Assembly: GCA_019114265.1 (NCBI GenBank)
Contig: DXFV01000035.1
Span: 1 to 37,831, forward strand
DNA length: 37,831 bases
Direction: 5' to 3'
Source: Anaerofilum faecale
Lineage (GTDB): Bacteria > Bacillota > Clostridia > Oscillospirales > Ruminococcaceae
A program made the translations under genes and the position numbers. A model generated the notes under the pieces. It was given only the letters and a program-made list of their open reading frames with translations, was not told the origin of the DNA and did not search any database. Of this stretch, positions 24,541 through 31,785 are shown one piece after another (the stretch's first letter is position 1; each line of letters opens with the position of its first letter).

Positions 24541-24586
24541 AAGGCGCTTGCCGACGGGAGCATTCCCGGCGGCAGGTGCTTTTTTG
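24541..24586 (+). terminator. Terminator after the ANTAR gene
   Basis: A 13-pair stem AAGGCGCTTGCCG/CGGCAGGTGCTTT with three wobbles, an inner GGGA/TCCC hairpin and a run of seven T from 24580. It separates the purC-purB-glnA-ANTAR unit from the sugar amidotransferase genes, or attenuates them. Confidence 0.7.
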
Positions 24587-24607
24587 TTTTACAAGGAGGA
24601 TTTTTAT

Positions 24608-25972
24608 ATGAAAAAGCTTCCCCGCTTTGTGCCCATCAACTATGATCTTTACCGCCCCGACATCCCCGAAGCCGAGCGCGAGGCGTTTTACGGTCTGCCC
24701 AAGCAGGTGCAGTTCTGCACCGAATGTGTGATGAGCAACCAGAAACCCAACAGCTGCTATGAGTTCGAGCACACCGCCCAATCCAAAAAGAAGACGATGG
24801 TCATCCAGACGGACGGCGTGTGCGATGCCTGTCACGCCTGCCACAACAAAGAGGGCAAGATCGACTGGGACGACCGTGAGCGCCAGCTGCGCGAACTGTG
24901 CGACCACTACCGCAAAACCGACGGCAGCTACGACTGTCTGGTGCCGGGTTCGGGCGGAAAGGACAGCTTCTACGCCGCGCACCTGCTGAAATACAAATAC
25001 GGCATGCATCCGCTGACCGTCACCTGGGCGCCCCATATCTACACCGACTGGGGCTGGAAAAACTTCGAGGCATGGATCCACGCCGGGTTCGACAACTACC
25101 TGTGCACCCCCAACGGCCTGACCCATCGTCTGCTCACCCGCCTTGCCACCGAGAACCTGTTCCATCCGTTCCAGCCGTTCATTCTGGGCCAGAAACAGCT
25201 GGCACCCAAGATGGCCGCCAAATTCGGCATCCCGCTGGTGTTCTACGGCGAGAACGAGGACGAGTTCGGCAACCCCATCGCGGACAACGACTCGGCGCTG
25301 CGGGACGCCCATTTCTTCTCCACCAACGATTTCGATCACATCTATCTGGGCGGCGTGTCGCTGCGGCAGCTGGAGGAGGATTTTGGCATCGACAGGGCCG
25401 ACCTTGCCATCTATCTGCCCAGCGAGACCAGCGACCTGGAGAAAAACCACGTCCAGGTGCACTATATGGGCTATTATGAGAAATGGCATCCGCAGGGCGC
25501 CTACTACTACGCGGTGGAGCACGGCGGCTTTATCCCCAGCCCCGAGCGCACCGCCGGCACCTATTCCAAATACAACTCGATCGATGACAAGATCGACGAT
25601 TTCTTCTACTACACCACCTATATCAAATACGGCATCGGGCGCTGCACCTACGACGCCGCCCAGGAGATCCGCAACCACGAGATCACCCGGGAGGAGGCGG
25701 TGGCGCTGTGCCGCAAATACGACGGCGAGTTCCCCGCCCGCTTTGCGCCCGAGATCTGGAAGTATCTCTCGATCGACAGGCAGCATTTCGGCAAGGCGTC
25801 CGACTGCTTCGAGCAGCCGGATATGGACCAGGAATACTTCATGCATCTGGCCGACCGGTTCCGTTCCCCGCATCTGTGGCAGTACGAGAACGGCGTCTGG
25901 AGCCTGCGCCACACCCCGTTTGAAGGCAAAAGCCTGTGCGGGTACGGCGCGCCGGAGGAGGCAGCGCGATGA
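24608..25972 (+). CDS. N-acetyl sugar amidotransferase (WbuX/WbpG-like)
   Basis: A 454-residue PP-loop ATPase with the ATP-pyrophosphatase motif SGGKDS at residues 115-120. Cysteine pairs at 37/40 and 72/75/78 (CTEC, CDACHAC) suggest a zinc site before the PP-loop. This composition matches the N-acetyl sugar amidotransferase family (WbpG, WbuX, PseA), which activates an acetamido group by adenylation and replaces its oxygen with ammonia to give an acetamidino group on a nucleotide sugar. The two following genes encode the HisF-like and HisH-like partners that deliver ammonia from glutamine. The start ATG at 24608 has CAAGGAGGATTTTTAT before it. No glycosyltransferase or nucleotide-sugar gene is nearby, so the sugar is unknown. 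Confidence 0.88.
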   Translation: MKKLPRFVPINYDLYRPDIPEAEREAFYGLPKQVQFCTECVMSNQKPNSCYEFEHTAQSKKKTMVIQTDGVCDACHACHNKEGKIDWDDRERQLRELCDHYRKTDGSYDCLVPGSGGKDSFYAAHLLKYKYGMHPLTVTWAPHIYTDWGWKNFEAWIHAGFDNYLCTPNGLTHRLLTRLATENLFHPFQPFILGQKQLAPKMAAKFGIPLVFYGENEDEFGNPIADNDSALRDAHFFSTNDFDHIYLGGVSLRQLEEDFGIDRADLAIYLPSETSDLEKNHVQVHYMGYYEKWHPQGAYYYAVEHGGFIPSPERTAGTYSKYNSIDDKIDDFFYYTTYIKYGIGRCTYDAAQEIRNHEITREEAVALCRKYDGEFPARFAPEIWKYLSIDRQHFGKASDCFEQPDMDQEYFMHLADRFRSPHLWQYENGVWSLRHTPFEGKSLCGYGAPEEAAR

Positions 25973-26724
25973 AGGGAAAACTACGCCTGATCGCCCGGCT
26001 GGACGTGAAGGACGAAAATCTGGTGAAGGGCATCCAGTTTGAAGGTCTGCGCAAGCTGGGGCCGCCCCGCGACTTTGCCCGGCGCTACTACCGGCAGGGC
26101 ATCGACGAGGTGCTGTACCTGGACACAGTGGCCAGCCTGTACGGCCGCAACAATCTGGCGCATGTGCTGGAGGAGGCCACCCGCGATGTATTTGTACCCA
26201 TCACGGCGGGGGGCGGACTGCGCAGCGTGGAGGACGTGCGCGCACTGCTGCGCGCGGGAGCGGACAAAGCGGCCATCAACACCGCCGCCCTGCGCGACCC
26301 CACCCTCATCACACGGGTGGCGGAGGTGTTCGGCAGTCAGTGCATGGTGGTGAGCATCCAGGCCAAGCGCACCGCAAACGGCTGGGAGGCCTACTGCGAG
26401 AACGGGCGCGAGCACAGCGGCCGGGACGCGGTGGAATGGGCCGTGGAAGCCGAGCGACGCGGTGCGGGCGAAATTTTGCTGACCAGTGTGGACTGCGAAG
26501 GTCTGCGCCGCGGCATGGACACCGAGCTGATCCGCGCGGTGTGCCGGCGGGTGCGCATCCCGGTGATCGCGGCAGGCGGCGCCGGCGAGGCGTCCCACCT
26601 GTGCGCGGCAGCGGAATGCGGCGTCTCGGCGCTGGCGGTGGGCAGCATGCTGCACTACGGAGCGGCCGACGTGGCATCGCTGAAGCAGGCGCTGACAGAA
26701 AACGGATGGGAGGTACGGCCATGA
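25969..26724 (+). CDS. HisF-like ammonia-channelling subunit of the sugar amidotransferase
   Basis: A 251-residue (beta-alpha)8-barrel close to HisF, the cyclase of imidazole glycerol phosphate synthase. Asp12 in IARLDVKDENLVKG corresponds to HisF Asp11, and phosphate-binding turns ITAGGGLRS, INTAAL, AAGGAG and LAVGSM are present. The residue matching catalytic Asp130 is Gln131 (VVSIQAKR in place of VVAIDAKR), so the histidine-pathway reaction is doubtful. With the amidotransferase before it and the HisH-like gene after it, the protein more likely passes ammonia from the glutaminase to the PP-loop enzyme, as WbuZ-type proteins do. Start and stop overlap both neighbours by four bases (ATGA), which shows tight translational coupling. 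Confidence 0.85.
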   Translation: MKGKLRLIARLDVKDENLVKGIQFEGLRKLGPPRDFARRYYRQGIDEVLYLDTVASLYGRNNLAHVLEEATRDVFVPITAGGGLRSVEDVRALLRAGADKAAINTAALRDPTLITRVAEVFGSQCMVVSIQAKRTANGWEAYCENGREHSGRDAVEWAVEAERRGAGEILLTSVDCEGLRRGMDTELIRAVCRRVRIPVIAAGGAGEASHLCAAAECGVSALAVGSMLHYGAADVASLKQALTENGWEVRP

Positions 26725-27350
26725 AACAGATCACGGTGATCGACTACGGCGCGGGCAATCTGCTGAGCGTCTGCCGGGCGCTGGAAGCATGCGGCTACAC
26801 GGTGGGGACCACCTCCGACCCCGCCGCCGCAGCACAGGCAGAGGCTCTGGTGCTGCCGGGTGTGGGCGCCTTCGGGGACGGCATGGTCTCGCTGCACCGG
26901 CGCGGGCTGGACGAGGCCATCCGCCATGCGGTGCAGAACGGCGCGCCGCTGCTGGGAATCTGTCTGGGCATGCAGATGCTGTTCGACGAGAGCGAGGAAG
27001 GCGGCCTGCACAAAGGGCTGGGTCTGATCCCCGGCCGGGCAGTGCGTATCCCGGATACCGCCGCGGACGGCTCGCCGCTGCGGGTTCCGCATGTGGGATG
27101 GGAGGCGCTGGAGGGCACGCCCCGCGGCTTTGCCGGCACCGCGCTGGAGCATCTGGGCAGCGCGCAGGTATACTTTGTGCACAGCTTTGCCGCCCATCCC
27201 GCCTGCCCGGACGACTTGCTTGCCTGCGCCCGGTACGGCGGACACGCCGTCTGTGCCGCTGTGCAGCGCGGGAAAGTGCTGGGCTGCCAATTCCACCCCG
27301 AAAAGAGCGGCCCGGCCGGACTGGCAATCCTGCGGACATTTTTCGGGTGA
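26721..27350 (+). CDS. HisH-like glutaminase subunit of the sugar amidotransferase
   Basis: A 209-residue class I glutamine amidotransferase of the HisH type: VIDYGAGNLLSVCRALE at the start, LVLPGVGAFGDGM, the nucleophile Cys81 in GICLGMQMLF, GWEALE, YFVHSFAAHP and the His/Glu pair in GCQFHPEKSG. It would split glutamine and hand ammonia to the HisF-like barrel. The start overlaps the preceding stop (ATGA). No other histidine gene is present and the first gene of the trio is an N-acetyl sugar amidotransferase, so this is taken as the WbuY-like partner. The trio ends at a strong terminator. Confidence 0.87.
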   Translation: MKQITVIDYGAGNLLSVCRALEACGYTVGTTSDPAAAAQAEALVLPGVGAFGDGMVSLHRRGLDEAIRHAVQNGAPLLGICLGMQMLFDESEEGGLHKGLGLIPGRAVRIPDTAADGSPLRVPHVGWEALEGTPRGFAGTALEHLGSAQVYFVHSFAAHPACPDDLLACARYGGHAVCAAVQRGKVLGCQFHPEKSGPAGLAILRTFFG

Positions 27351-27373
27351 AGGTCTGCGGGGGATGACATGAT

Positions 27374-27410
27374 AAAAAGCCGCGTCCTTCGGCAGGGACG
27401 CGGCTTTTTT
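27374..27410. terminator. Bidirectional terminator
   Basis: A 14-pair stem AAAAAGCCGCGTCC/GGGACGCGGCTTTTT with a 7-base loop, A-tract and T-tract on the two sides. It ends the sugar amidotransferase trio and, on the other strand, the HAD phosphatase operon. Confidence 0.9.
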
Positions 27411-27456
27411 GGATTTTCTTGCGGAAAAATATTACAATTCGTATTTTATCTATAAA

Positions 27457-28290
27457 TTATACAAGCTTCAGCCACTTTTCCAGCGCTTTCGCCACCCCGT
27501 CGCGCTCATTGGTGTCGGTGACGTCGCGCGCGGCGCGCTTCACTTCGTCGGGCGCGTTGCCCATCGCAACGCCCAGGCCGACGGCGCGCAGCATCTCGAC
27601 GTCGTTGCTGCCGTCTCCGCAGGCCATCACGTTTTCAGCGGAAAAGCCCAGCGTTTCGGCCAGCTTCACCAGGCCGACCCCCTTGTGCACGCCCGCTTCG
27701 TTCAGCTCGATGTTGTTGGGGATGCTGCTGGTGGGCACCAGGAAGGGCAGCTGCCCGGCCGCCTCCATCGCCTCCACGCGCTGGGCGGGCGTTTTGAAAA
27801 AGGCGGTGACCTTCTCGGCGCGGATGCCGTTTTCGCGGATGTAGTGCGCCAGGTTCGGCACGGCGGTGCGGGTGGAGCGCACATACTCCACCATCTCGGG
27901 CGGGGCGAATTCCTCCAGCCGGGCCAGGCGCTCGGGGCTGGTGTGGGCGCGGCCGTCCCAGTATACGTCCGGCATGCAGTCGAATGCTTCCAGCAGCGCA
28001 TAGGCCGCCAGCGTGTGCGCGGCGGACAGCGGCAGGTCCACCAGCTTGCGCCGGGCGGGCAGATGCCACACCGCCGCGCCGTTGCTGGTGAGGGCATATT
28101 CCACCCCCGGCATCCGGGCGAACGCCTCCGGCAGCCCGCTCAGCGGCCGTCCGGTGGCCGGGATGACGATCACGCCCTTTGCGATCGCCTTCTGGATCGC
28201 CGCCAGGGTACGGGGGGTGATGCGCTTGTCGTTGGTGAAGACGGTGCCGTCCAGGTCCAGCCCCACCAGGCGAATCTCCGGCACGCTCAT
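27457..28290 (-). CDS. Cof-type HAD family phosphatase
   Basis: A 277-residue phosphatase of the HAD superfamily, Cof subfamily (cap type IIB). Motif I is VGLDLDGTVF with the nucleophile Asp, motif II is PATGRP, motif III/IV is near VMACGDGSNDVEML with the metal-binding aspartates. Relatives dephosphorylate sugar phosphates, FMN or PLP; the substrate is not deducible. The start ATG at 28288-28290 overlaps the stop of the preceding gene by four bases, so the two phosphatases form an operon. The two proteins share the same fold and could be old duplicates, yet are clearly different in sequence. An in-frame extension upstream lies within the other gene and is not used. Confidence 0.85.
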   Translation of the reverse strand: MSVPEIRLVGLDLDGTVFTNDKRITPRTLAAIQKAIAKGVIVIPATGRPLSGLPEAFARMPGVEYALTSNGAAVWHLPARRKLVDLPLSAAHTLAAYALLEAFDCMPDVYWDGRAHTSPERLARLEEFAPPEMVEYVRSTRTAVPNLAHYIRENGIRAEKVTAFFKTPAQRVEAMEAAGQLPFLVPTSSIPNNIELNEAGVHKGVGLVKLAETLGFSAENVMACGDGSNDVEMLRAVGLGVAMGNAPDEVKRAARDVTDTNERDGVAKALEKWLKLV

Positions 28291-29072
28291 TCGGCTTCCT
28301 CCAGAATGCTGCGCAGGATCGGCTCCACCCGGTTGCAGGTGCGCCTGGCCGCCGCCTGCACGGCAGGGGCCGCCTGCTGCATCGCCCAGGAATGCCCGGC
28401 CATCCGCAGCATGCCCACGTCGTTGAAGCTGTCGCCGAAAGCGGCGGTGTCGGCGGTGGGGATGTCCAGCGCCTGGCACAGCGCGGCCAGACCCTGGCTC
28501 TTGTCGGCCACCGTGAAGTCCAGCCAGCACCGGCCGGCCAGCGCCACGTTCAGGCGGCTGCTCCAGCGGGCGGCGAACCACTGCAGGGTGTCGTCATCCA
28601 CGCCGTTTGCCATATTGGCCGACACTTTCAGGAACGGCTCCTCCACCGCGGCGAAGTCCTCGCATAATATTGCCTTGTTTTTCACAAAATTGCGGATATG
28701 ATCCACAAACCGCGGATTGCGCGGGCTGATATAGACACAGTCGCGGCCCGATACCTGCACTTCGCACCCTTCCCGCGCCTGGATCTCGCCGATCAGCTGC
28801 AGGCTGTCGGGGCGCGGCATCGGCAGCACCGCCAGCGGCTGGTCGTTTTGCATCACCAGCGCGCCGTTCTCGCAGATAAACAGCATCTTGTCCCACACCG
28901 GTGCAAACAGCGCTTTCAGGTTGGGATACTGCCGTCCGCTGGCCGCGCAGAACAGGATCCCCTTTTCTGCCAGACGGGGGATCATTTCCAATACCTCGGC
29001 GGGGATCTCGCGGCTGCCGTTCAGCAGCAGCGTGCCGTCGATATCGCTTGCGATCAAACGGATCATACTCAT
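28287..29072 (-). CDS. Cof-type HAD family phosphatase
   Basis: The first gene of a two-gene unit, 261 residues. Motif I is LIASDIDGTLLLNG, motif II FCAASGRQ, and the last motif AAFGDSFNDVGML carries the metal-binding Asp residues; a cap of the Cof type lies between (about residues 85-190). The substrate is unknown. The start is MSMIRLIA at 29072 or MIRLIA at 29066; AGAGGG lies close upstream and slightly favours the second, but the difference is two residues. The promoter at 29147-29175 reads into it and shares its -35 hexamer with the divergent carboxypeptidase promoter. Confidence 0.83.
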   Translation of the reverse strand: MSMIRLIASDIDGTLLLNGSREIPAEVLEMIPRLAEKGILFCAASGRQYPNLKALFAPVWDKMLFICENGALVMQNDQPLAVLPMPRPDSLQLIGEIQAREGCEVQVSGRDCVYISPRNPRFVDHIRNFVKNKAILCEDFAAVEEPFLKVSANMANGVDDDTLQWFAARWSSRLNVALAGRCWLDFTVADKSQGLAALCQALDIPTADTAAFGDSFNDVGMLRMAGHSWAMQQAAPAVQAAARRTCNRVEPILRSILEEAE

Positions 29073-29146
29073 CAGCCCTCTCTTTCCCATACAGAGACAA
29101 TCACGCCAAAAAAGTCGAATCACAGCAGAACTTGCCGGACTTTTTT

Positions 29147-29175
29147 ATTATACCACACCGCCGCGCACGTTGCAA
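29147..29175 (-). promoter_or_regulatory. Promoter of the HAD phosphatase operon
   Basis: On the minus strand TTGCAA (29170-29175), 17 bases, perfect TATAAT (29147-29152). The palindromic -35 is shared with the divergent promoter at 29170-29198. Confidence 0.65.
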
Positions 29176-29198
29176 AGCGGCGCGCGGGCTTTTATAAT
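29170..29198 (+). promoter_or_regulatory. Promoter of the M32 carboxypeptidase
   Basis: TTGCAA (29170-29175), 17 bases, perfect TATAAT (29193-29198). The same hexamer read on the other strand is the -35 of the phosphatase promoter. Confidence 0.65.
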
Positions 29199-29232
29199 GA
29201 AAGCAAGCGTTTTTTGAAAAGGAGACGAGACC

Positions 29233-30741
29233 ATGCAAAAAGACCAACTTCTGGAGCGCCTGGACCGCCTGGAGCGGCAGCTGTACGCCTACCGCTACGC
29301 GATGGGCCTGATGGAGTACGACAGCGAGACGGCCGCCCCCCTGCTCAGCGCAGCCGGGCGCGGCGAGGCGCTGGCACTGCTGAGCGAGGTGGAATACCGC
29401 CTCACCGCCGGGCCGGAGACCGCCGAGCTTCTGGCCGCACTGCAGCAGGTCGCGCCCGCACTCACCGTGCAGCAGGCCGCCCAGCTGCGCGAGCTGCAGA
29501 AAGCCTACGACCGCAACTCCAAGGTGCCGCAGGAGGAATACACCGCCTATTCCCGCCTGCTGACACTGGCACAGCCCGCCTGGCGGCAGGCAAAGCAGAA
29601 CGACGACTTCGACGCCTTTGCCCCCTATCTGCGCCAGATCGTGGAGACCAACATCCGCTTTGCGGGCTACTACGCCCCCGGCCGCGACCCCTACGACACC
29701 TGGCTGGACCAGTACGAGCCGGGCATGACCCGCGCACAGCTGGACGGGTTCTTCGAGGCGCTGCGGCGGGAGATCGTGCCGCTGGTGCAGCGGATCACCG
29801 CCGAAGGCGCCTCCATCGACGACCGCTGGGCGGTGCAGGGCGACTGGCCGCTGGAGGGGCAGAAGCAGCTTGCCCGCCGTGTGATGGACCGGATGGGCAT
29901 CGACCCCGCCCGCTGCGCGCTGGGCGAGACCGAACACCCCTTCACCACCAATTTCAGCCGCGACGATGTGCGCATCACCACCCACTACTATCCCGAAAAC
30001 CTGCTCTCCTCGCTGTATTCGGTGATCCACGAGGGCGGGCACGCGCTGTACGAGCTGAACACCGCGCCGCGCCTGGCCGGGACCTGCCTGGCCACCGGCG
30101 CTTCGATGGGTATGCACGAGAGCCAGAGCCGCCTGTATGAGAACCTGATCGGCCGCAGCCGCGCCTTTGCGGATGTGCTGTGGCAGGACATCACCGCCTG
30201 CTTCCCCGCCCAGACCGCCGGCAGAACAGCCGAAGATTTCTGGAAAGCGGCCAACAAGGCGCAGCCCTCCCTCATCCGCACCGAGGCCGACGAGCTCACC
30301 TACTGCCTGCACATCATGGTGCGCTATGAGCTGGAAAAGCAGCTGTTCGACCGCACCCTGACGGTGGAAGAGCTTCCCGCCGCCTGGAACGCCCGGATGG
30401 AGGAATATCTGGGCGTGAAGGTGCCGAACAACGCGCAGGGCGTCCTGCAGGACGTGCACTGGGCGGGCGGCAGCTTCGGCTACTTTCCCAGCTACGCGCT
30501 GGGCAGCGCCTACGGCGCGCAGATCCTGGACGCCATGCGCCGGCAGCTGGATGTGGACGCGCTGACGGCCAGAGGGGAGCTGGCTCCCATCACTGCCTGG
30601 CTGACCGACCGCATCTACCAGTACGGCGCCGAGCGCACCCCCGCCTGGCTGCTGGAAAACGCCTGCGGCGCCCCCTTCGACCCCACCTTCTACACCCGCT
30701 ATCTGAAAGAGAAGTTCACCGCGCTCTACGGACTGGGCTGA
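29233..30741 (+). CDS. Metallocarboxypeptidase, family M32
   Basis: The 502-residue protein fits the thermostable carboxypeptidase Taq family (M32), soluble cytoplasmic enzymes that remove residues from the C-termini of peptides. The zinc-binding HEGGH is at residues 266-270 in SVIHEGGHALYEL, with the third ligand in MGMHESQSRLYENLIG; further family motifs are TNFSRDDVRITTHYYPEN and YLGVKVPNNAQGVLQDVHWAGGS (given here in part: VLQDVHW and GSFGYFPSYALG). The length is the usual one. The start ATG at 29233 follows AAAAGGAGACGAGACC, and a promoter lies at 29170-29198. A strong terminator follows, so it is transcribed alone. Confidence 0.93.
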   Translation: MQKDQLLERLDRLERQLYAYRYAMGLMEYDSETAAPLLSAAGRGEALALLSEVEYRLTAGPETAELLAALQQVAPALTVQQAAQLRELQKAYDRNSKVPQEEYTAYSRLLTLAQPAWRQAKQNDDFDAFAPYLRQIVETNIRFAGYYAPGRDPYDTWLDQYEPGMTRAQLDGFFEALRREIVPLVQRITAEGASIDDRWAVQGDWPLEGQKQLARRVMDRMGIDPARCALGETEHPFTTNFSRDDVRITTHYYPENLLSSLYSVIHEGGHALYELNTAPRLAGTCLATGASMGMHESQSRLYENLIGRSRAFADVLWQDITACFPAQTAGRTAEDFWKAANKAQPSLIRTEADELTYCLHIMVRYELEKQLFDRTLTVEELPAAWNARMEEYLGVKVPNNAQGVLQDVHWAGGSFGYFPSYALGSAYGAQILDAMRRQLDVDALTARGELAPITAWLTDRIYQYGAERTPAWLLENACGAPFDPTFYTRYLKEKFTALYGLG

Positions 30742-30762
30742 CCCCTCCCCCGCGCGAAACAA

Positions 30763-30803
30763 AAAGGACGGGCTTTCCTTTTTATAAGGAAGGCCCGTCC
30801 TTT
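30763..30803 (+). terminator. Terminator of the M32 carboxypeptidase gene
   Basis: Stem AAAGGACGGGCTTTCCTT with AAGGAAGGCCCGTCCTTT, followed by a short T run. A similar GGACG...CCCGTCC hairpin occurs again at 30940-30988. Confidence 0.8.
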
Positions 30804-30841
30804 CATCTTGCAGAAAAAGGGATGGTTTGCACTGCGCAAAA

Positions 30842-30894
30842 GCCTTCCCCTGGCAGGGGAAGGTGCCCCGCCGGGGCGGGGCGAATGAGGTCGA
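30842..30894 (-). repeat. Inverted copy of palindromic block B
   Basis: The reverse complement of this 53-base stretch matches 5732-5784 at 52 of 53 positions (a T for C after CCTCAT). It contains a perfect ten-pair hairpin GCCTTCCCCT/AGGGGAAGGC and a GCCCCG/CGGGGC hairpin. It lies between two related terminators. Confidence 0.9.
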
Positions 30895-30939
30895 AGCTGC
30901 CCCGCCGCACAAAGGGAATCGCTTACTGGACACCTGCAC

Positions 30940-30988
30940 GGACGAACTTTTCTTTTTATATTATATAAAGGAAAACCCGTCCTTTTTT
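30940..30988 (+). terminator. Terminator-like hairpin before marR
   Basis: Outer stem GGACG/CGTCC and an AT-rich inner stem around TTTTATATTATATAAA, followed by six T on the plus strand. It resembles the terminator at 30763-30803. For the minus-strand marR gene it has no T tail. Confidence 0.55.
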
Positions 30989-31016
30989 GATTTTCCCGCA
31001 CCGTTCACGCAGGGCG

Positions 31017-31493
31017 TCACAGCTCTGCTTTCATCAGCTTCACATATTCCTCCAGCACCCGATAGAAGGCGTCCAGGTCCTCCTGGCCGCACCGCCCTAT
31101 GAGATGCTCGGCCGTCTGGGTGATGTCGGCCACGTCGTAGGCCTTGTGGATGTTGGACAGGCGCTGCCCCTTCTCGGTCACATAGAGCAGCGCATTCTTC
31201 TCGTTGTTCTCGGAATGGCTCTTCTCCACATAGCCGGCCTCCACCAGCTTTTTGACGGTCTGGGAGATGGAACTTTTGCTCTTGTGCCACAGCCGGGACA
31301 GCTCGGTGGCCGTGATGCCGGGTATATCGTTTATATAGGTGAGCGTGTGCATCTCGATCATATTGAAATTCTCGGCGTCATAGGCGTGCTTGGAATAGAT
31401 GAAATTGTGATACAGGATCACAAACTCATACAGCAGATCGGCCCGAACTTTCAGTTTCTGGTATGCGCTGTCGATGTCTGACAAATGGTTCAT
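31017..31493 (-). CDS. MarR family transcriptional regulator
   Basis: A 158-residue winged helix-turn-helix protein. The recognition part is IPGITATELSRLWHKSKSSISQTVKKLVEAGYVEK, followed by the wing SENNEKNALLYVTEKGQRL (strand, turn, strand); both ends supply the helices of the MarR dimer. It would repress or activate genes in response to a small molecule or thiol oxidation; I see no cysteine in the usual redox place. The start ATG at 31493 is preceded only by a weak AGAG, so translation may be poor. It diverges from a cystine/sulfur operon, across 292 AT-rich bases containing repeats at 31522-31543 and a palindrome at 31693-31707, and most probably controls that operon and itself. Confidence 0.87.
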   Translation of the reverse strand: MNHLSDIDSAYQKLKVRADLLYEFVILYHNFIYSKHAYDAENFNMIEMHTLTYINDIPGITATELSRLWHKSKSSISQTVKKLVEAGYVEKSHSENNEKNALLYVTEKGQRLSNIHKAYDVADITQTAEHLIGRCGQEDLDAFYRVLEEYVKLMKAEL

Positions 31494-31521
31494 GCTGGCT
31501 CTTGATCTCCCCGCTTTTTTG

Positions 31522-31543
31522 TGTATGCATATTGTATGCATAT
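31522..31543. repeat. 11-bp tandem repeat at the marR transcription start
   Basis: TGTATGCATAT occurs twice in direct succession, each copy holding the palindrome ATGCAT. It begins at the expected marR start point, just after its -10, so a protein bound here should block marR. Confidence 0.8.
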
Positions 31544-31549
31544 AGTTTG

Positions 31550-31578
31550 ATTGTATCATATCCGCACTGCAATTTCAA
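31550..31578 (-). promoter_or_regulatory. Promoter of marR
   Basis: On the minus strand TTGAAA (31573-31578), 17 bases, TACAAT (31550-31555); start expected near 31543. Confidence 0.65.
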
Positions 31579-31601
31579 CAAACAGAGCAAATGTGCCTGC
31601 A

Positions 31602-31626
31602 AAATAGTTTATTTTAAGAACTATTT
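31602..31626. repeat. Inverted repeat in the marR-patB gap
   Basis: AAATAGTT and its exact complement AACTATTT separated by nine bases, midway between the two divergent promoters. It may be another protein-binding site; the arms are AT-rich, so chance cannot be excluded. Confidence 0.45.
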
Positions 31627-31691
31627 GCACAAGAAATGCGCCGATTTTTTGTGGAACACCCACAGCATTTGCGCGATATATGAATAATTTA

Positions 31692-31720
31692 TTGACGAAA
31701 TTTGTCATATATATTATAAT
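31692..31720 (+). promoter_or_regulatory. Promoter of the cystine/sulfur operon
   Basis: TTGACG (31692-31697), 17 bases, perfect TATAAT (31715-31720). Start near 31727, giving a leader of about 60 bases with a small AACCAT/ATGGTT hairpin. Confidence 0.75.
31693..31707. promoter_or_regulatory. Candidate MarR operator
   Basis: TGACGAAATTTGTCA reads nearly the same on both strands (TGAC-x-AA-x-TT-x-GTCA). It covers most of the -35 of the patB promoter, where a bound MarR dimer would exclude RNA polymerase. Confidence 0.5.
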
Positions 31721-31785
31721 ATAGTTTAGAAGATGAACCATCTTGTATGGTTTGGCGCAAGGAAAAGAGAAAGGCGGTATGACAT

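Noticed and set aside
25969..27350. Histidine biosynthesis genes hisF and hisH
   Set aside because: No other his gene is near, the barrel lacks Asp130, and both are coupled to an N-acetyl sugar amidotransferase, which uses such partners.
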